Assembly: GCF_009754915.1 (NCBI RefSeq)
Contig: NZ_WPIK01000008.1
Coordinates: 62,001 to 126,000, forward strand
DNA length: 64,000 bases
Source: Mucilaginibacter arboris
GTDB taxonomy: Bacteria > Bacteroidota > Bacteroidia > Sphingobacteriales > Sphingobacteriaceae
Reading direction: 5' to 3'
Of the stretch, positions 8,788 to 17,248 are shown piece by piece (positions within the stretch are counted from its first letter, which is position 1; each line of letters begins with the position of its first letter). Both the position numbers and the translations under genes were made by a program. The notes beneath the pieces were generated by a model. It did not search any database. It was not told the DNA's origin and saw only the letters and a list, made by a program, of their open reading frames with translations.

Positions 8788-9939
8788 ATGTCCGAACTTC
8801 AACGTTTGTTAACTGCTTACGACCGACAACGTATTACCGGAAACCCTTGTGCTTTGGCTACGGTTACCGAAGTGGAAGGTTCATCCTACCGCAGGCCGGG
8901 AGCGAGAATGCTGGTTACGGATGACGGACAACTTACAGGAAGCATCAGCGGAGGTTGTTTGGAAGGAGATGCTTTGAGAAGGGCAAGACGTGTTATGCTT
9001 ACCGGAAAAAGTGAAATTATTGTTTACGATAGTACCGATATTGAAGAAGATTTACAGCATGGCGCACAGTTAGGATGCGAAGGCACCATTCATATTTTGC
9101 TGGAACCTGTTGATTATGCTGATCCAAATAATCCTGTGGAATTGTTACGAAGAACTTCCCGTCAGGATGCCCCGGTTGTTCTGGTAACTATTTTATCTGC
9201 TAAAAACAGTATTAATAATTTAACTGGCAGACGTGTTTTAGTTGCAAATGCTGATAAGCAGCGAATTACATTAACAGAAGATTCAGCAGCAGATGCCCAA
9301 ATTTTTAACGATGCTTTGGGCGTTTTAAGTTCCGGACAATCACTAACACAAAACTATCGGATTAATGAAGGAACAGTCCGGCTGTTTCTTGAACTTATTC
9401 TTCCTGCCCCGCAGCTAACAGTTTACGGTGTCGGCAACGATGCGCAGCCTTTAGTTCGGCTGGCAGTTGGATTAGGTTGGCGTGTTCATGTGGTTGATGG
9501 CCGTTCTCCGCAAGCAACTGTTCAGCGTTTTCCGGAAGCAGAATCTGTACAGGTAGTAAAATTAGCAGATTTAGAAAAGCTGAATTTCTATCCGGGTTAC
9601 GCAGTTTTGATGAGCCACAATTATCATTATGATTTTGCCGTGCTGCAACAATTAGTTTCTTTTAATCCTGTAAATTATATTGGGATATTAGGTCCGCGTA
9701 AAAAAACAGACCGTTTGTTAAATGATCTGGCAAAAGCAGGAGTTTTGATAAATGAAAATGAAAACGAACGTTTATATGGACCGGTTGGATTAAACATCGG
9801 TGCAGAAACAGCCGAGGAAATAGCAGTGGCCATTATGGCCGAACTATTGGCGGTAAGGCATCAGGCAAAAGCAGGTTTTTTACGGGAGTTAGATGGCCCA
9901 ATCCATAACCGTAACTTTATTGCCGCTACCGAAAATTGA
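8788..9939 (+). CDS. XdhC/CoxI family molybdenum hydroxylase maturation factor (PaoD-like)
   Basis: Binds molybdenum cofactor, promotes its sulfuration and inserts it into the apo-enzyme; E. coli PaoD does this for PaoABC. The N-terminal XdhC_CoxI domain carries ATVTEVEGSSYRRPGARM and SISGGCLEGD (about residues 23-62). The C-terminal XdhC_C Rossmann domain begins LTVYGVGNDAQPLVRLA (about 211) and includes YIGILGPRKK (about 300). Length 383 is normal. It follows the oxidoreductase genes by 77 bases and its stop overlaps the next gene, which fits a cofactor-delivery role for the upstream enzyme. Confidence 0.88.
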   Translation: MSELQRLLTAYDRQRITGNPCALATVTEVEGSSYRRPGARMLVTDDGQLTGSISGGCLEGDALRRARRVMLTGKSEIIVYDSTDIEEDLQHGAQLGCEGTIHILLEPVDYADPNNPVELLRRTSRQDAPVVLVTILSAKNSINNLTGRRVLVANADKQRITLTEDSAADAQIFNDALGVLSSGQSLTQNYRINEGTVRLFLELILPAPQLTVYGVGNDAQPLVRLAVGLGWRVHVVDGRSPQATVQRFPEAESVQVVKLADLEKLNFYPGYAVLMSHNYHYDFAVLQQLVSFNPVNYIGILGPRKKTDRLLNDLAKAGVLINENENERLYGPVGLNIGAETAEEIAVAIMAELLAVRHQAKAGFLRELDGPIHNRNFIAATEN

Positions 9940-10577
9940 GCACTTCACCAACAATTTCTCCTACTAATGTAGCCATTATTATTTTGGCTGGCGGTTCATC
10001 TTCCCGTTTAGGAAAACCAAAACAATTGCTTCAATATCAGCAGAAAACATTAATAAAACATGCGGTAAAAACAGCATTGCAAACTACGGCTAAACCAGTA
10101 ATTGTAGTTACCGGTTTTTTGAATGAAGAATTAGTTGTTGAGCTGGAAAATGAACGGGTTCAACTCATTCATAATCCTGACTGGCAGGAAGGTATGGGTT
10201 CTTCTATCCGTACCGGAATTAATGCATTGGGCAAATTTGAAACTGTAACTGAAATTGATGCCGCTTTAATGATGTTGTGCGACCAGCCGCTAATTACCAC
10301 CGAGCATTTAAACTGTTTAATTACTCAATTTTATGCTGATAAAAGAAGTATGGTTGTAGCAACAGCTTACGCAGAAACGAAAGGAGCACCGGCTGTTTTT
10401 GATAAAACCTTGTTTCCTGTACTTGAGGTTTTATCCGGAGACAAGGGCGCACAATGGCTCTTTAAAAATTATGAAAAGGAGTTAAAAGTAGTTGCTTTTG
10501 AAAGTGCTGCAATTGATGTAGATACCGAAGAAGATTATTTGCGGTTAATCAAGTTATCAGGAAATAACAACCCATAA
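9936..10577 (+). CDS. MocA/MobA-like molybdenum cofactor nucleotidyltransferase
   Basis: Predicted to attach CMP to molybdopterin, giving the dinucleotide cofactor used by PaoC-type enzymes (E. coli MocA). The nucleotide-binding signature AIIILAGGSSSRLGKPKQLL is near residues 13-32, DAALMMLCDQP gives the metal-binding segment near 107-117, and GDKGAQWLFK is close to the C-terminus. The only in-frame start available is TTG at 9936, giving a four-base overlap (TTGA) with the XdhC-like stop; this supports coupled translation. Cytidylyl rather than guanylyl specificity is inferred from context. A 12-mer variant lies inside the gene at 10340 (encoding DKRSM). Confidence 0.87.
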   Translation: MSTSPTISPTNVAIIILAGGSSSRLGKPKQLLQYQQKTLIKHAVKTALQTTAKPVIVVTGFLNEELVVELENERVQLIHNPDWQEGMGSSIRTGINALGKFETVTEIDAALMMLCDQPLITTEHLNCLITQFYADKRSMVVATAYAETKGAPAVFDKTLFPVLEVLSGDKGAQWLFKNYEKELKVVAFESAAIDVDTEEDYLRLIKLSGNNNP

Positions 10578-10595
10578 AAATACCTTTTGAATAAC

Positions 10596-10997
10596 TTAAT
10601 GAATGTTGGTTCCAGGCATATTTAAGTTAGCATCAGAGACAGATAAAACACTATCTACCACAAAATTACTTACGCCACGCCAAGGTAAAATACCAATATA
10701 TTCTTTGTAATGCAGTTGTACAATTTTTCCTCCGGCTGTTTCCAGCTGGTTTGCAATCCGTGCATCAGTAACAGAAAACATAAATTCGTTAGATGAAATC
10801 GAGCCTTGTGTTCCTCCCCGGATCCCGGTTTGTATTAAACGGCCTTCATTAGTTTTAAAGATGTAGCCTTTTTTAACAATATAATTTAACTCGCCGGCTT
10901 TAACACCTTCGCCAAAAACAAAGAAATAACGGTAATAAAGAAATCCTGCTACCGCCAGAATTACAATCAGGGAAATAATGGTTACTGTGCGTCTCAT
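10596..10997 (-). CDS. Conserved small membrane-anchored protein of Bacteroidota
   Basis: 133 residues with one N-terminal membrane segment (VTIISLIVILAVAGFLYYRY) and a beta-rich soluble part with GVKAGELNYIVKKGYIFKTNEGRL. Relatives occur across Bacteroidota and are often labelled 6-phosphogluconate dehydrogenase in databases, but nothing of that enzyme (NADP fold, catalytic Lys) is present here, so the label should not be used. The soluble part is probably periplasmic. It converges with the MocA-like gene 18 bases away. Function unknown. Confidence 0.75.
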   Translation of the reverse strand: MRRTVTIISLIVILAVAGFLYYRYFFVFGEGVKAGELNYIVKKGYIFKTNEGRLIQTGIRGGTQGSISSNEFMFSVTDARIANQLETAGGKIVQLHYKEYIGILPWRGVSNFVVDSVLSVSDANLNMPGTNIH

Positions 10998-11072
10998 AAC
11001 ATTTTATTTAAAATTCAGGTGTAAAAGAAGTACCTGCATTTAATATAGCTGTTTAAACCTGATTATGTTTGA

Positions 11073-12812
11073 TTAAAAACTTAAAATTACTGCACAACTT
11101 GCAGCTACCGTTATTGTTAAACCCTGTTGAAGGTTTGTTTCCGGATATTGAATATTGGTAAGCAAATCTGTAAAAGTGTAATTTCCGGGTGCTGCTACGT
11201 TAAACAAATTCAATAAATCATCTGTAAATTTAACCTGTAAGGTTACTTCGTTTCGGTTAAAGTTGGCGATAATTAATAAACGGTCATCATTTTTATAACG
11301 AAGAAAAGGATATACTTTGTTATTAAAACCGCGTTCCTGATCATTTAAATACAGCAGATCATAAAATGCTCCGTTACTGATTGCTTTATGATTAGCCGTG
11401 ATTTTTAATAAAATATTATAAAAATTCCTGAGGCTTTTTTGGCTGTTAGAAAGTTTTGCACCGTCCATTTTACCATTGTTCAGCCATTTCTGGTGTTCTG
11501 GTACGCCACAGTAATCGAAAATAGAAGTACGGCCGTCACTGGAAGAAAAACCTGTTGTACCTTCGGCTTGTTCGCCAACTTCCTGTCCAAAGTAAACCAT
11601 CACAGGTCCTTGTGAAAGTGTTGCAAGTGTAACCATTGCCGGAAGTGCCAAACAGGCATTACCAGCAAATTCTTTGGAAGCAATACGGATTTCATCATGG
11701 TTTTCCAGAAAGCGCAGCATGTGTTCTGTAAAACCATTGTGCTGGTGCTGCCACTGGTCGCGTATTTCATATACGTTTGCTTCGTATTCGTTGCGGACCA
11801 GCTTTTTCAGCGTATCGTATAAACCTACTTTATCATACAGATAATCAAACCTGCCTTCAAAAATGTATTTGCTGTAAGCTTGCGGGTTGTAAGCTTCTGC
11901 AATAAATAATACTTCCGGATATACTTCTTTTACCTGTGCAATTACCCAGTTCCAAAATTCAACCGGAACCATTTCGACCATATCACAACGAAAACCATCA
12001 ATTCCTTTTGCAGACCAGAAAAGCAGTATATCCCGCAGCTTAAACCACAAAGGCGGAATTGGGCTGAAATGAGTTTGGCCGCCATTTACATAATCAACGC
12101 CATAATTTAGTTTGACCGTTTCGTACCAATCGTTTTTTGAAGGTGCTTCGTAAAAAACATCATTTCCGGTTGCTTTTGCCGGATATTCCTTAAAATCGCG
12201 GTCTTTTAAACTGTTTTTAAATTCATCGCCGCCAGGGTTTATATCTCCCGGAACCCAAAACTTTTTGCCGGGCAGGTAATAGAAATCGTTTGAAGGACTA
12301 AAAGCTTTGGTGGTATCATCATCCTGGCCTATATCTCTTACACCTTCTGGTTTTGTATCAGATTGATAAGTCCGGGCCACATGGTTCGGAACAAAATCAA
12401 TAATCACTTTCATTCCGTTTGCATGGGTACGTTCAATCAACGCTTCAAACTCCTGCATCCGTTCTCTTACATCAACTGCCAGATCAGGGTCCACATCGTA
12501 ATAATCCTTGATAGCATAAGGAGAACCGGCACGGCCTTTTACCACATCCGGATCATCCGGTTTGATGCCGTAATACGAATAATCCGTCATGGTTGCATGT
12601 TCCAGGACACCAGTAAACCAAATATGCGAGAAGCACATCTTTTTTAGTTCTTGTAAGGCAAGGTCATTAATATCGTTAAACTTTCCGCAGCCGTTTTCTT
12701 CTATCGACCCATAATATTTGTTGGTTGTGTTTTGGTTGCCAAACAATCGTACAAACAATTGATAGATTAGTAGTTTATGTTCGGTTTGGTTATTTGTAGT
12801 TGATAGATTCAT
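11073..12812 (-). CDS. GH13 alpha-amylase family glycoside hydrolase
   Basis: Hydrolyses or transfers alpha-glucans. All four GH13 regions are present: I IIDFVPNHV, II GFRCDMVE with nucleophile Asp277, III FIAEAYNP with acid/base Glu306, and IV FLENHDEIR with Asp373. A beta-sandwich C-domain closes the 579 residues. No signal peptide is seen, so the enzyme is probably cytoplasmic. It is last in the operon pgmB - GH65 phosphorylase - GH13, 63 bases after the phosphorylase stop, which suggests it trims maltodextrin-like substrates for the phosphorylase. The exact GH13 subfamily and product cannot be read from the sequence. A TAAAAACAGCAT variant lies in the gap at 12848. Confidence 0.9.
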   Translation of the reverse strand: MNLSTTNNQTEHKLLIYQLFVRLFGNQNTTNKYYGSIEENGCGKFNDINDLALQELKKMCFSHIWFTGVLEHATMTDYSYYGIKPDDPDVVKGRAGSPYAIKDYYDVDPDLAVDVRERMQEFEALIERTHANGMKVIIDFVPNHVARTYQSDTKPEGVRDIGQDDDTTKAFSPSNDFYYLPGKKFWVPGDINPGGDEFKNSLKDRDFKEYPAKATGNDVFYEAPSKNDWYETVKLNYGVDYVNGGQTHFSPIPPLWFKLRDILLFWSAKGIDGFRCDMVEMVPVEFWNWVIAQVKEVYPEVLFIAEAYNPQAYSKYIFEGRFDYLYDKVGLYDTLKKLVRNEYEANVYEIRDQWQHQHNGFTEHMLRFLENHDEIRIASKEFAGNACLALPAMVTLATLSQGPVMVYFGQEVGEQAEGTTGFSSSDGRTSIFDYCGVPEHQKWLNNGKMDGAKLSNSQKSLRNFYNILLKITANHKAISNGAFYDLLYLNDQERGFNNKVYPFLRYKNDDRLLIIANFNRNEVTLQVKFTDDLLNLFNVAAPGNYTFTDLLTNIQYPETNLQQGLTITVAASCAVILSF

Positions 12813-12875
12813 TCTTAAACATATAAGCTGTGCTGATTTTTATGCCATAAAAACAGCATGTGGACTAATTTAAAT

Positions 12876-15188
12876 TCAAGGTTTACTGACAATAACTTGT
12901 TGCATAGCCAAAATGTTCTGTTCGTGCCCATAAACAAAAACTTTAATTTGGTTATTGGATTTATTGCTGATTTGTACTTTACCCGCACTTACTTTAATAT
13001 CTAACAAGGCATTCCTGAAGTTGATGTGAAACGAAAAGCTTTGCCATTTTTCCGGTAAAAACGGATTGAAATTTAACTGACCGTTTTTTACACGCATGCC
13101 GCCAAAACCTTCTACAACAGCCATCCATGTTCCTGCCATAGAAGTAATGTGGCAACCATCGCAGGTATCATTATTATAATTGTCTAAATCAAGGCGTGCA
13201 GTACGCAAATAAAATTCATAAGCACGTGCTTCATCACCTAATTTTGCTGCTAAAATAGCATGCACGCATGGCGAAAGAGAAGATTCGTGAACGGTGCGGG
13301 CCTCATAAAAATCAAAATTTCTGCGGATGGTTTCCAAGTCATACTTGTCCTGAAAGAAGTAAATGCCTTGTAAAACATCAGCTTGTTTAATGTAGCAGGA
13401 GCGAAGGATGCGGTCCCAGCTCCATTTCTGGTTTATCGGGCGTTCGCCTTCCGGCAGGTCTTTCACCAGAATTTGTTCTTTATCCAGGTAATTGTCCTGC
13501 TGCATAAAAACCTGATGCTTTTCGTCGAAAGGAAAATACAACTGATCAGCAATTTTATTAAATAAAGCTGTTTCTTCTTTTTGGCTGAATTTGATTTTTG
13601 ATAAAATTTCTTCTAATCTCTCCGGATTTAGTTTCTTAACAATTTCTATGGCCTCTACAGCATATTTCAAACACCAGGCGGCAATCGTATTGGTGTACCA
13701 ATTATTGTTGATGTTGTTTTCGTATTCGTTCGGACCGGTTACGCCAAGCATAACATATTGCTGTCGCACTTCCGACCAGTTAACCCGCTGCGCCCAAAAC
13801 CGTGCAATGCCAATTAAAACTTCCAGTCCGTGAGAAGCAAGATAAGCTTCATCGCCAGTATAATTGATGTAGTTAAAAACAGCATAAGCAATGGCACCGT
13901 TACGATGGATTTCCTCAAAAGTAATTTCCCATTCGTTATGGCATTCCTCGCCGTTCATGGTAACCATCGGATATAATGCCGCACCATCTTTAAACCCTAA
14001 TTTTGCTGCATTTTCTATTGCTTTCTGTAATTGGTCGTAACGATAAACCAACAGGTTTCGGGCAACTTCCTGCCCGGCAGTAGCCAGATAAAAAGGAATA
14101 CAATAAGCTTCTGTATCCCAATAAGTTGAACCGCCGTACTTCTCGCCCGTAAAACCTTTTGGGCCGATGTTTAAACGGGCATCTTTACCGGTGTAGGTTT
14201 GTTCAAGCTGGAAAATATTAAAACGGATGGCTTGTTGCGCTGCTGCATCACCTTCAATCTGAATATCGTTCATTTGCCATTTTTCTGCCCAGGCTGCTGC
14301 CTGTTCTTTCAGCATTTGCTCAAAACCTTTTTGGCTGACGCGTTCTAAAGTTTCGGCGGTTAGTTTTTGTAATTCTTCTTTCGGGTGATTAAGAGAAGAT
14401 AAATTGGCCGCGTATTTATAAAGAGTTAAGGTTGATGCTTCTTTTACCGGTGTTTTTATTTGGATGCCGGTAAATTTTTCGCGCTCAATTTGTGTTGATT
14501 CAAATTCAATTGCCTGATTATCTAAGGAAAGTGAAAATTGCATTCCCGTACAAACTACAAATTCGGTTTTCTTGGTTTTCATTTCTACAAAGCTGCCATT
14601 TTTGTAAAAACCGTGTCCCGTTTCATCCCAGAATTTCTCGTCGTAATTAGAATCCTGATTTTTTACATCGCCATTAATAAAAGGCGTTAAACTGATTTCT
14701 CCTGAAAAATTTAATGGTGTTATGGCATATCGTACAGCTCCGCATTCATCATCTACCAGGCTGCAAAAACGTGTTGTCTTAACTTTAACTTCTTTTCCTG
14801 AAGCTGTTTTAGCCTGAAAACTTCGTTCTAAATATCCCTGCTGCATGTTCAGTTCCCGGCTAAATGCTGATACTTCACATTTGTCAAGGTCTAAAATTTC
14901 ATCTTCCAGTTTAATCTCTATTCCGGCCCATTCCGCTGCGTTTAAAACTTTGGCAAAATATTCCGGATAACCGTTTTTCCACCAGCCTACACGTGTTTTA
15001 TCTGGATAGTAAACGCCTGCAACATAGTTTCCCTGTAAAGTTTTTCCGGTATAAGTTTCTTCAAAATTAGCACGCTGGCCCATTCGTCCGTTTCCTAAGC
15101 TGAATATGCTTTCAGAAAGTTCGTGGTTATCGGCATTAAAACCTTCTTCAATAATTTTCCATTCGTGTATCTGTAAATATTTCTTCAT
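12876..15188 (-). CDS. GH65 disaccharide phosphorylase (maltose phosphorylase-like)
   Basis: Phosphorolyses an alpha-linked disaccharide to glucose and beta-glucose 1-phosphate. The 770 residues show the GH65 layout: N-terminal beta-sandwich, (alpha/alpha)6 barrel with YWDTEAYCIPFYL and the catalytic Glu488 in TGPNEYEN, matching Glu487 of the Lactobacillus brevis maltose phosphorylase, then VHESSLSPCVH and the C-terminal beta domain. The phosphate-binding region GMAGTW is conserved (as SMAGTWMAVV). The adjacent pgmB gene, seven bases upstream, consumes its beta-Glc1P. Maltose, trehalose and kojibiose phosphorylases share this fold, so substrate is uncertain; maltose is likeliest with the amylase next door. 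Its start codon lies within a 12-mer copy. Confidence 0.9.
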   Translation of the reverse strand: MKKYLQIHEWKIIEEGFNADNHELSESIFSLGNGRMGQRANFEETYTGKTLQGNYVAGVYYPDKTRVGWWKNGYPEYFAKVLNAAEWAGIEIKLEDEILDLDKCEVSAFSRELNMQQGYLERSFQAKTASGKEVKVKTTRFCSLVDDECGAVRYAITPLNFSGEISLTPFINGDVKNQDSNYDEKFWDETGHGFYKNGSFVEMKTKKTEFVVCTGMQFSLSLDNQAIEFESTQIEREKFTGIQIKTPVKEASTLTLYKYAANLSSLNHPKEELQKLTAETLERVSQKGFEQMLKEQAAAWAEKWQMNDIQIEGDAAAQQAIRFNIFQLEQTYTGKDARLNIGPKGFTGEKYGGSTYWDTEAYCIPFYLATAGQEVARNLLVYRYDQLQKAIENAAKLGFKDGAALYPMVTMNGEECHNEWEITFEEIHRNGAIAYAVFNYINYTGDEAYLASHGLEVLIGIARFWAQRVNWSEVRQQYVMLGVTGPNEYENNINNNWYTNTIAAWCLKYAVEAIEIVKKLNPERLEEILSKIKFSQKEETALFNKIADQLYFPFDEKHQVFMQQDNYLDKEQILVKDLPEGERPINQKWSWDRILRSCYIKQADVLQGIYFFQDKYDLETIRRNFDFYEARTVHESSLSPCVHAILAAKLGDEARAYEFYLRTARLDLDNYNNDTCDGCHITSMAGTWMAVVEGFGGMRVKNGQLNFNPFLPEKWQSFSFHINFRNALLDIKVSAGKVQISNKSNNQIKVFVYGHEQNILAMQQVIVSKP

Positions 15189-15195
15189 GCTTCTT

Positions 15196-15843
15196 TTATA
15201 AGCTGTTTAATTTGTCGATGTTCATTTTGTCCAGGCCGGAAACTACAAGATCAGCTTTGTTTAAAATTTCTCCCGAACCAATTCCAATTACTTTCATTCC
15301 GCCTGCCAAAGCTGCTTCTACACCGGCAATTGCATCTTCAAAAACCACACAGTTTGCAGGTTCAATTTTTAGTGCTTCGGCTCCTTTTAAAAAAACTTCC
15401 GGGTCTGGTTTTGCGGTAGCAACATGGTTTCCATCAACAATCGCATCAAAAAATGGTATCAGCCCTGTTTTCTCTAAAATAGTCCCTGCATTTTTACTTG
15501 CCGAACCCAATGCTGTTTTTATGCCCGCATTTTTTACCTGCTGCAAAAATTCCCTTGCGCCTGGCAAAACTTCGTCTGGTTTCATCTTGCTGATCATTTC
15601 TGTGTACCACTCGTTTTTCCGGGTAGCCAATTCCTGCTTTTCAGCTTCTGTTTTGGTTTGATGGCCGATTTCAAGAACAATTTCCAAAGAACGCATCCGG
15701 CTTACGCCTTTTAATCTTTCATTATCATGCAAGGTAAAGTTTATACCGAGTTCATCGGCTAAACGTTTCCAGGATTTGAAGTGATAAACGGCCGTGTCTA
15801 CAATTACACCGTCTAAATCAAAAATACAAGCTTTAACATTCAT
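15196..15843 (-). CDS. pgmB: Beta-phosphoglucomutase (HAD superfamily)
   Basis: Converts beta-glucose 1-phosphate to glucose 6-phosphate, feeding glycolysis with the product of the GH65 phosphorylase. The HAD nucleophile and acid/base are Asp9 and Asp11 in CIFDLDGVIVD; the cap holds ERLKGVSRMRSLEIVL; motif II GSASKN, and motif III/IV KPDPEVF and VVFEDAIAGVEAA follow. Length 215 is normal for the family. It is first in a three-gene operon. The start ATG overlaps an exact 12-mer (15842-15853), the same as for the downstream phosphorylase gene, so the repeat supplies part of both initiation regions. Confidence 0.92.
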   Translation of the reverse strand: MNVKACIFDLDGVIVDTAVYHFKSWKRLADELGINFTLHDNERLKGVSRMRSLEIVLEIGHQTKTEAEKQELATRKNEWYTEMISKMKPDEVLPGAREFLQQVKNAGIKTALGSASKNAGTILEKTGLIPFFDAIVDGNHVATAKPDPEVFLKGAEALKIEPANCVVFEDAIAGVEAALAGGMKVIGIGSGEILNKADLVVSGLDKMNIDKLNSL

Positions 15844-15881
15844 GCTTCTTTTATGGGATAAAAAAATGGAAAGGATCTGTA

Positions 15882-15924
15882 TAAAAAACCCGGGTACATC
15901 GCTTGTTTGCGCTGCATCCGGGTG
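15882..15924 (-). terminator. Intrinsic terminator for the two hypothetical genes upstream
   Basis: On the minus strand ACCCGGATGCAGCGC pairs imperfectly with GCGATGTACCCGGGT around AAACA-type loop, followed by TTTTTTATA. It lies just after the 108-residue gene and before pgmB, so it separates two transcription units. Confidence 0.7.
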
Positions 15925-15950
15925 AGTAATTTAAAACACGAATATTGTTT

Positions 15951-16277
15951 TTACAGGTTTTTATTAACCTGATAATGGTGCAGCTTTGCCAGCACGGTTG
16001 GCGCCTGATTTTCAGAATAAGTGCCGTAAGCACTTACTAATGAACCTTTTATATTAAATTTGGGGGAAGAAATGGCATAAAGAATAGACATATCTGAAGG
16101 GTTGGTTGCACCTTCAAAACGATGAAATTCATCAATTTCAAATTCATCCGCAGTCATTTTAATTTTTTTCTCTCTGTCTTCTAATGCATCGTTTTCATCA
16201 TCAATATTAAAATCTTCTGTATAGCCTCGTTCAACAATATCTTTCAGGGCATCTAATAATGTATCGTAATTTTTCAT
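15951..16277 (-). CDS. Small conserved Bacteroidota protein, function unknown
   Basis: 108 residues, acidic, no signal peptide or membrane segment. It begins MKNYDTLLDALKDIVERGYTEDFNI and has a central FEIDEFHRFEG and SDMSILYAISS. Similar short proteins in Bacteroidota are commonly named phosphoribosylpyrophosphate synthetase, but no PRPP-binding loop or ATP site is present, so I treat it as unknown. It probably forms a two-gene unit with the gene 38 bases upstream and ends at a clear terminator. Confidence 0.7.
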   Translation of the reverse strand: MKNYDTLLDALKDIVERGYTEDFNIDDENDALEDREKKIKMTADEFEIDEFHRFEGATNPSDMSILYAISSPKFNIKGSLVSAYGTYSENQAPTVLAKLHHYQVNKNL

Positions 16278-16315
16278 GGTTTTAGTTGGTTAAGGTTAAT
16301 TTGTTGCAATAATTT

Positions 16316-16957
16316 TTACAATAATAAATTATTATCATTGATTTCATCGCGGCCTGACTTGAAATGGAAGTCAATTTCTTTATCAATCGCATCTTTTAAA
16401 GCATCATCTTTTGATTTAATGTAAGCTTTATTGGCTTCCTGATTTTTTTTTAGGAGGTCTAAAACCCGGTCTTTTGCATGTTTAATTTCTTCTGCCGATT
16501 CTTTAATTGGCTTAACAGAATAAACCGTTAGCGAAAAATAACCGCTGTGGTCGGTTAAATAAACTTCTTCTTTCGGATAAATAGTGGTGTATTTAAGTGC
16601 ATTGATTGTTCCCGTATACGGAACTGTATAAATAGCGTAATATAATTTAATATAATCGGTTACACTCCTCAAACTTGCTATTGAATTTTCGCCCATAATA
16701 TCGCCGGCAACGCTTTTTTCAAATTCATATTCCTGGTTTTGAACGCTGATGTCAGGCACTTTGACCTCAAAATCGCTAAAGCCCCACTGTCCTGATAAAT
16801 CATCAAAAATATCTTTTTTAATTTTATTCAGATTACCGTCTTCCAGGCTGTTAGATAACCTTAAAGCTTTGATCATTTCCGGAAGTTCTTGCACAATTGC
16901 AGTATATTTTTCTTCTAAGCGATGTTCAAAGAGTGTGAATTTTGGTATGCTCATCAT
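16316..16957 (-). CDS. Hypothetical protein
   Basis: 213 residues with no signal peptide, membrane segment or recognised domain. The N-terminal third is helical (EEKYTAIVQELPEMIKAL), the middle is beta-rich with YFSLTVYSVK, and the C-terminal third is a charged helix (KESAEEIKHAKDRVLDLLKK), possibly coiled coil. It starts at MMSIPKF; either methionine could initiate. Divergent from the NDH-2 gene across 237-290 bases, and upstream of the 108-residue gene in the same direction. I do not recognise it. Confidence 0.6.
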   Translation of the reverse strand: MMSIPKFTLFEHRLEEKYTAIVQELPEMIKALRLSNSLEDGNLNKIKKDIFDDLSGQWGFSDFEVKVPDISVQNQEYEFEKSVAGDIMGENSIASLRSVTDYIKLYYAIYTVPYTGTINALKYTTIYPKEEVYLTDHSGYFSLTVYSVKPIKESAEEIKHAKDRVLDLLKKNQEANKAYIKSKDDALKDAIDKEIDFHFKSGRDEINDNNLLL

Positions 16958-17248
16958 TTTACAGTTTAAACTGAATTTCTTATTGTAAACAGTTGATTTA
17001 GCTTTTTAACCCTTTTAGTATTATTATGTTTTAGATTGATTTTTTTATTTCTTTATGCCGCACAAAATATTTTTATTGCTTTTGCAACTGTTAATATTAA
17101 AAACATCTGGCTTAAAGATAAGTTTACACTAATTAGTTAGCACCGGCACTAAAAATTACCCGGTAAAAGAAGCATTGGTGCTGATCGGGGTAAATTGATC
17201 TGCTTAAGAGAAAGTGCTATAAAGCCGGCAACTATTAAATCAGAAACT

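Noticed and set aside
10596-10997. 6-phosphogluconate dehydrogenase label for the small membrane protein
   Set aside because: 133 residues with one membrane helix and none of the enzyme's motifs.
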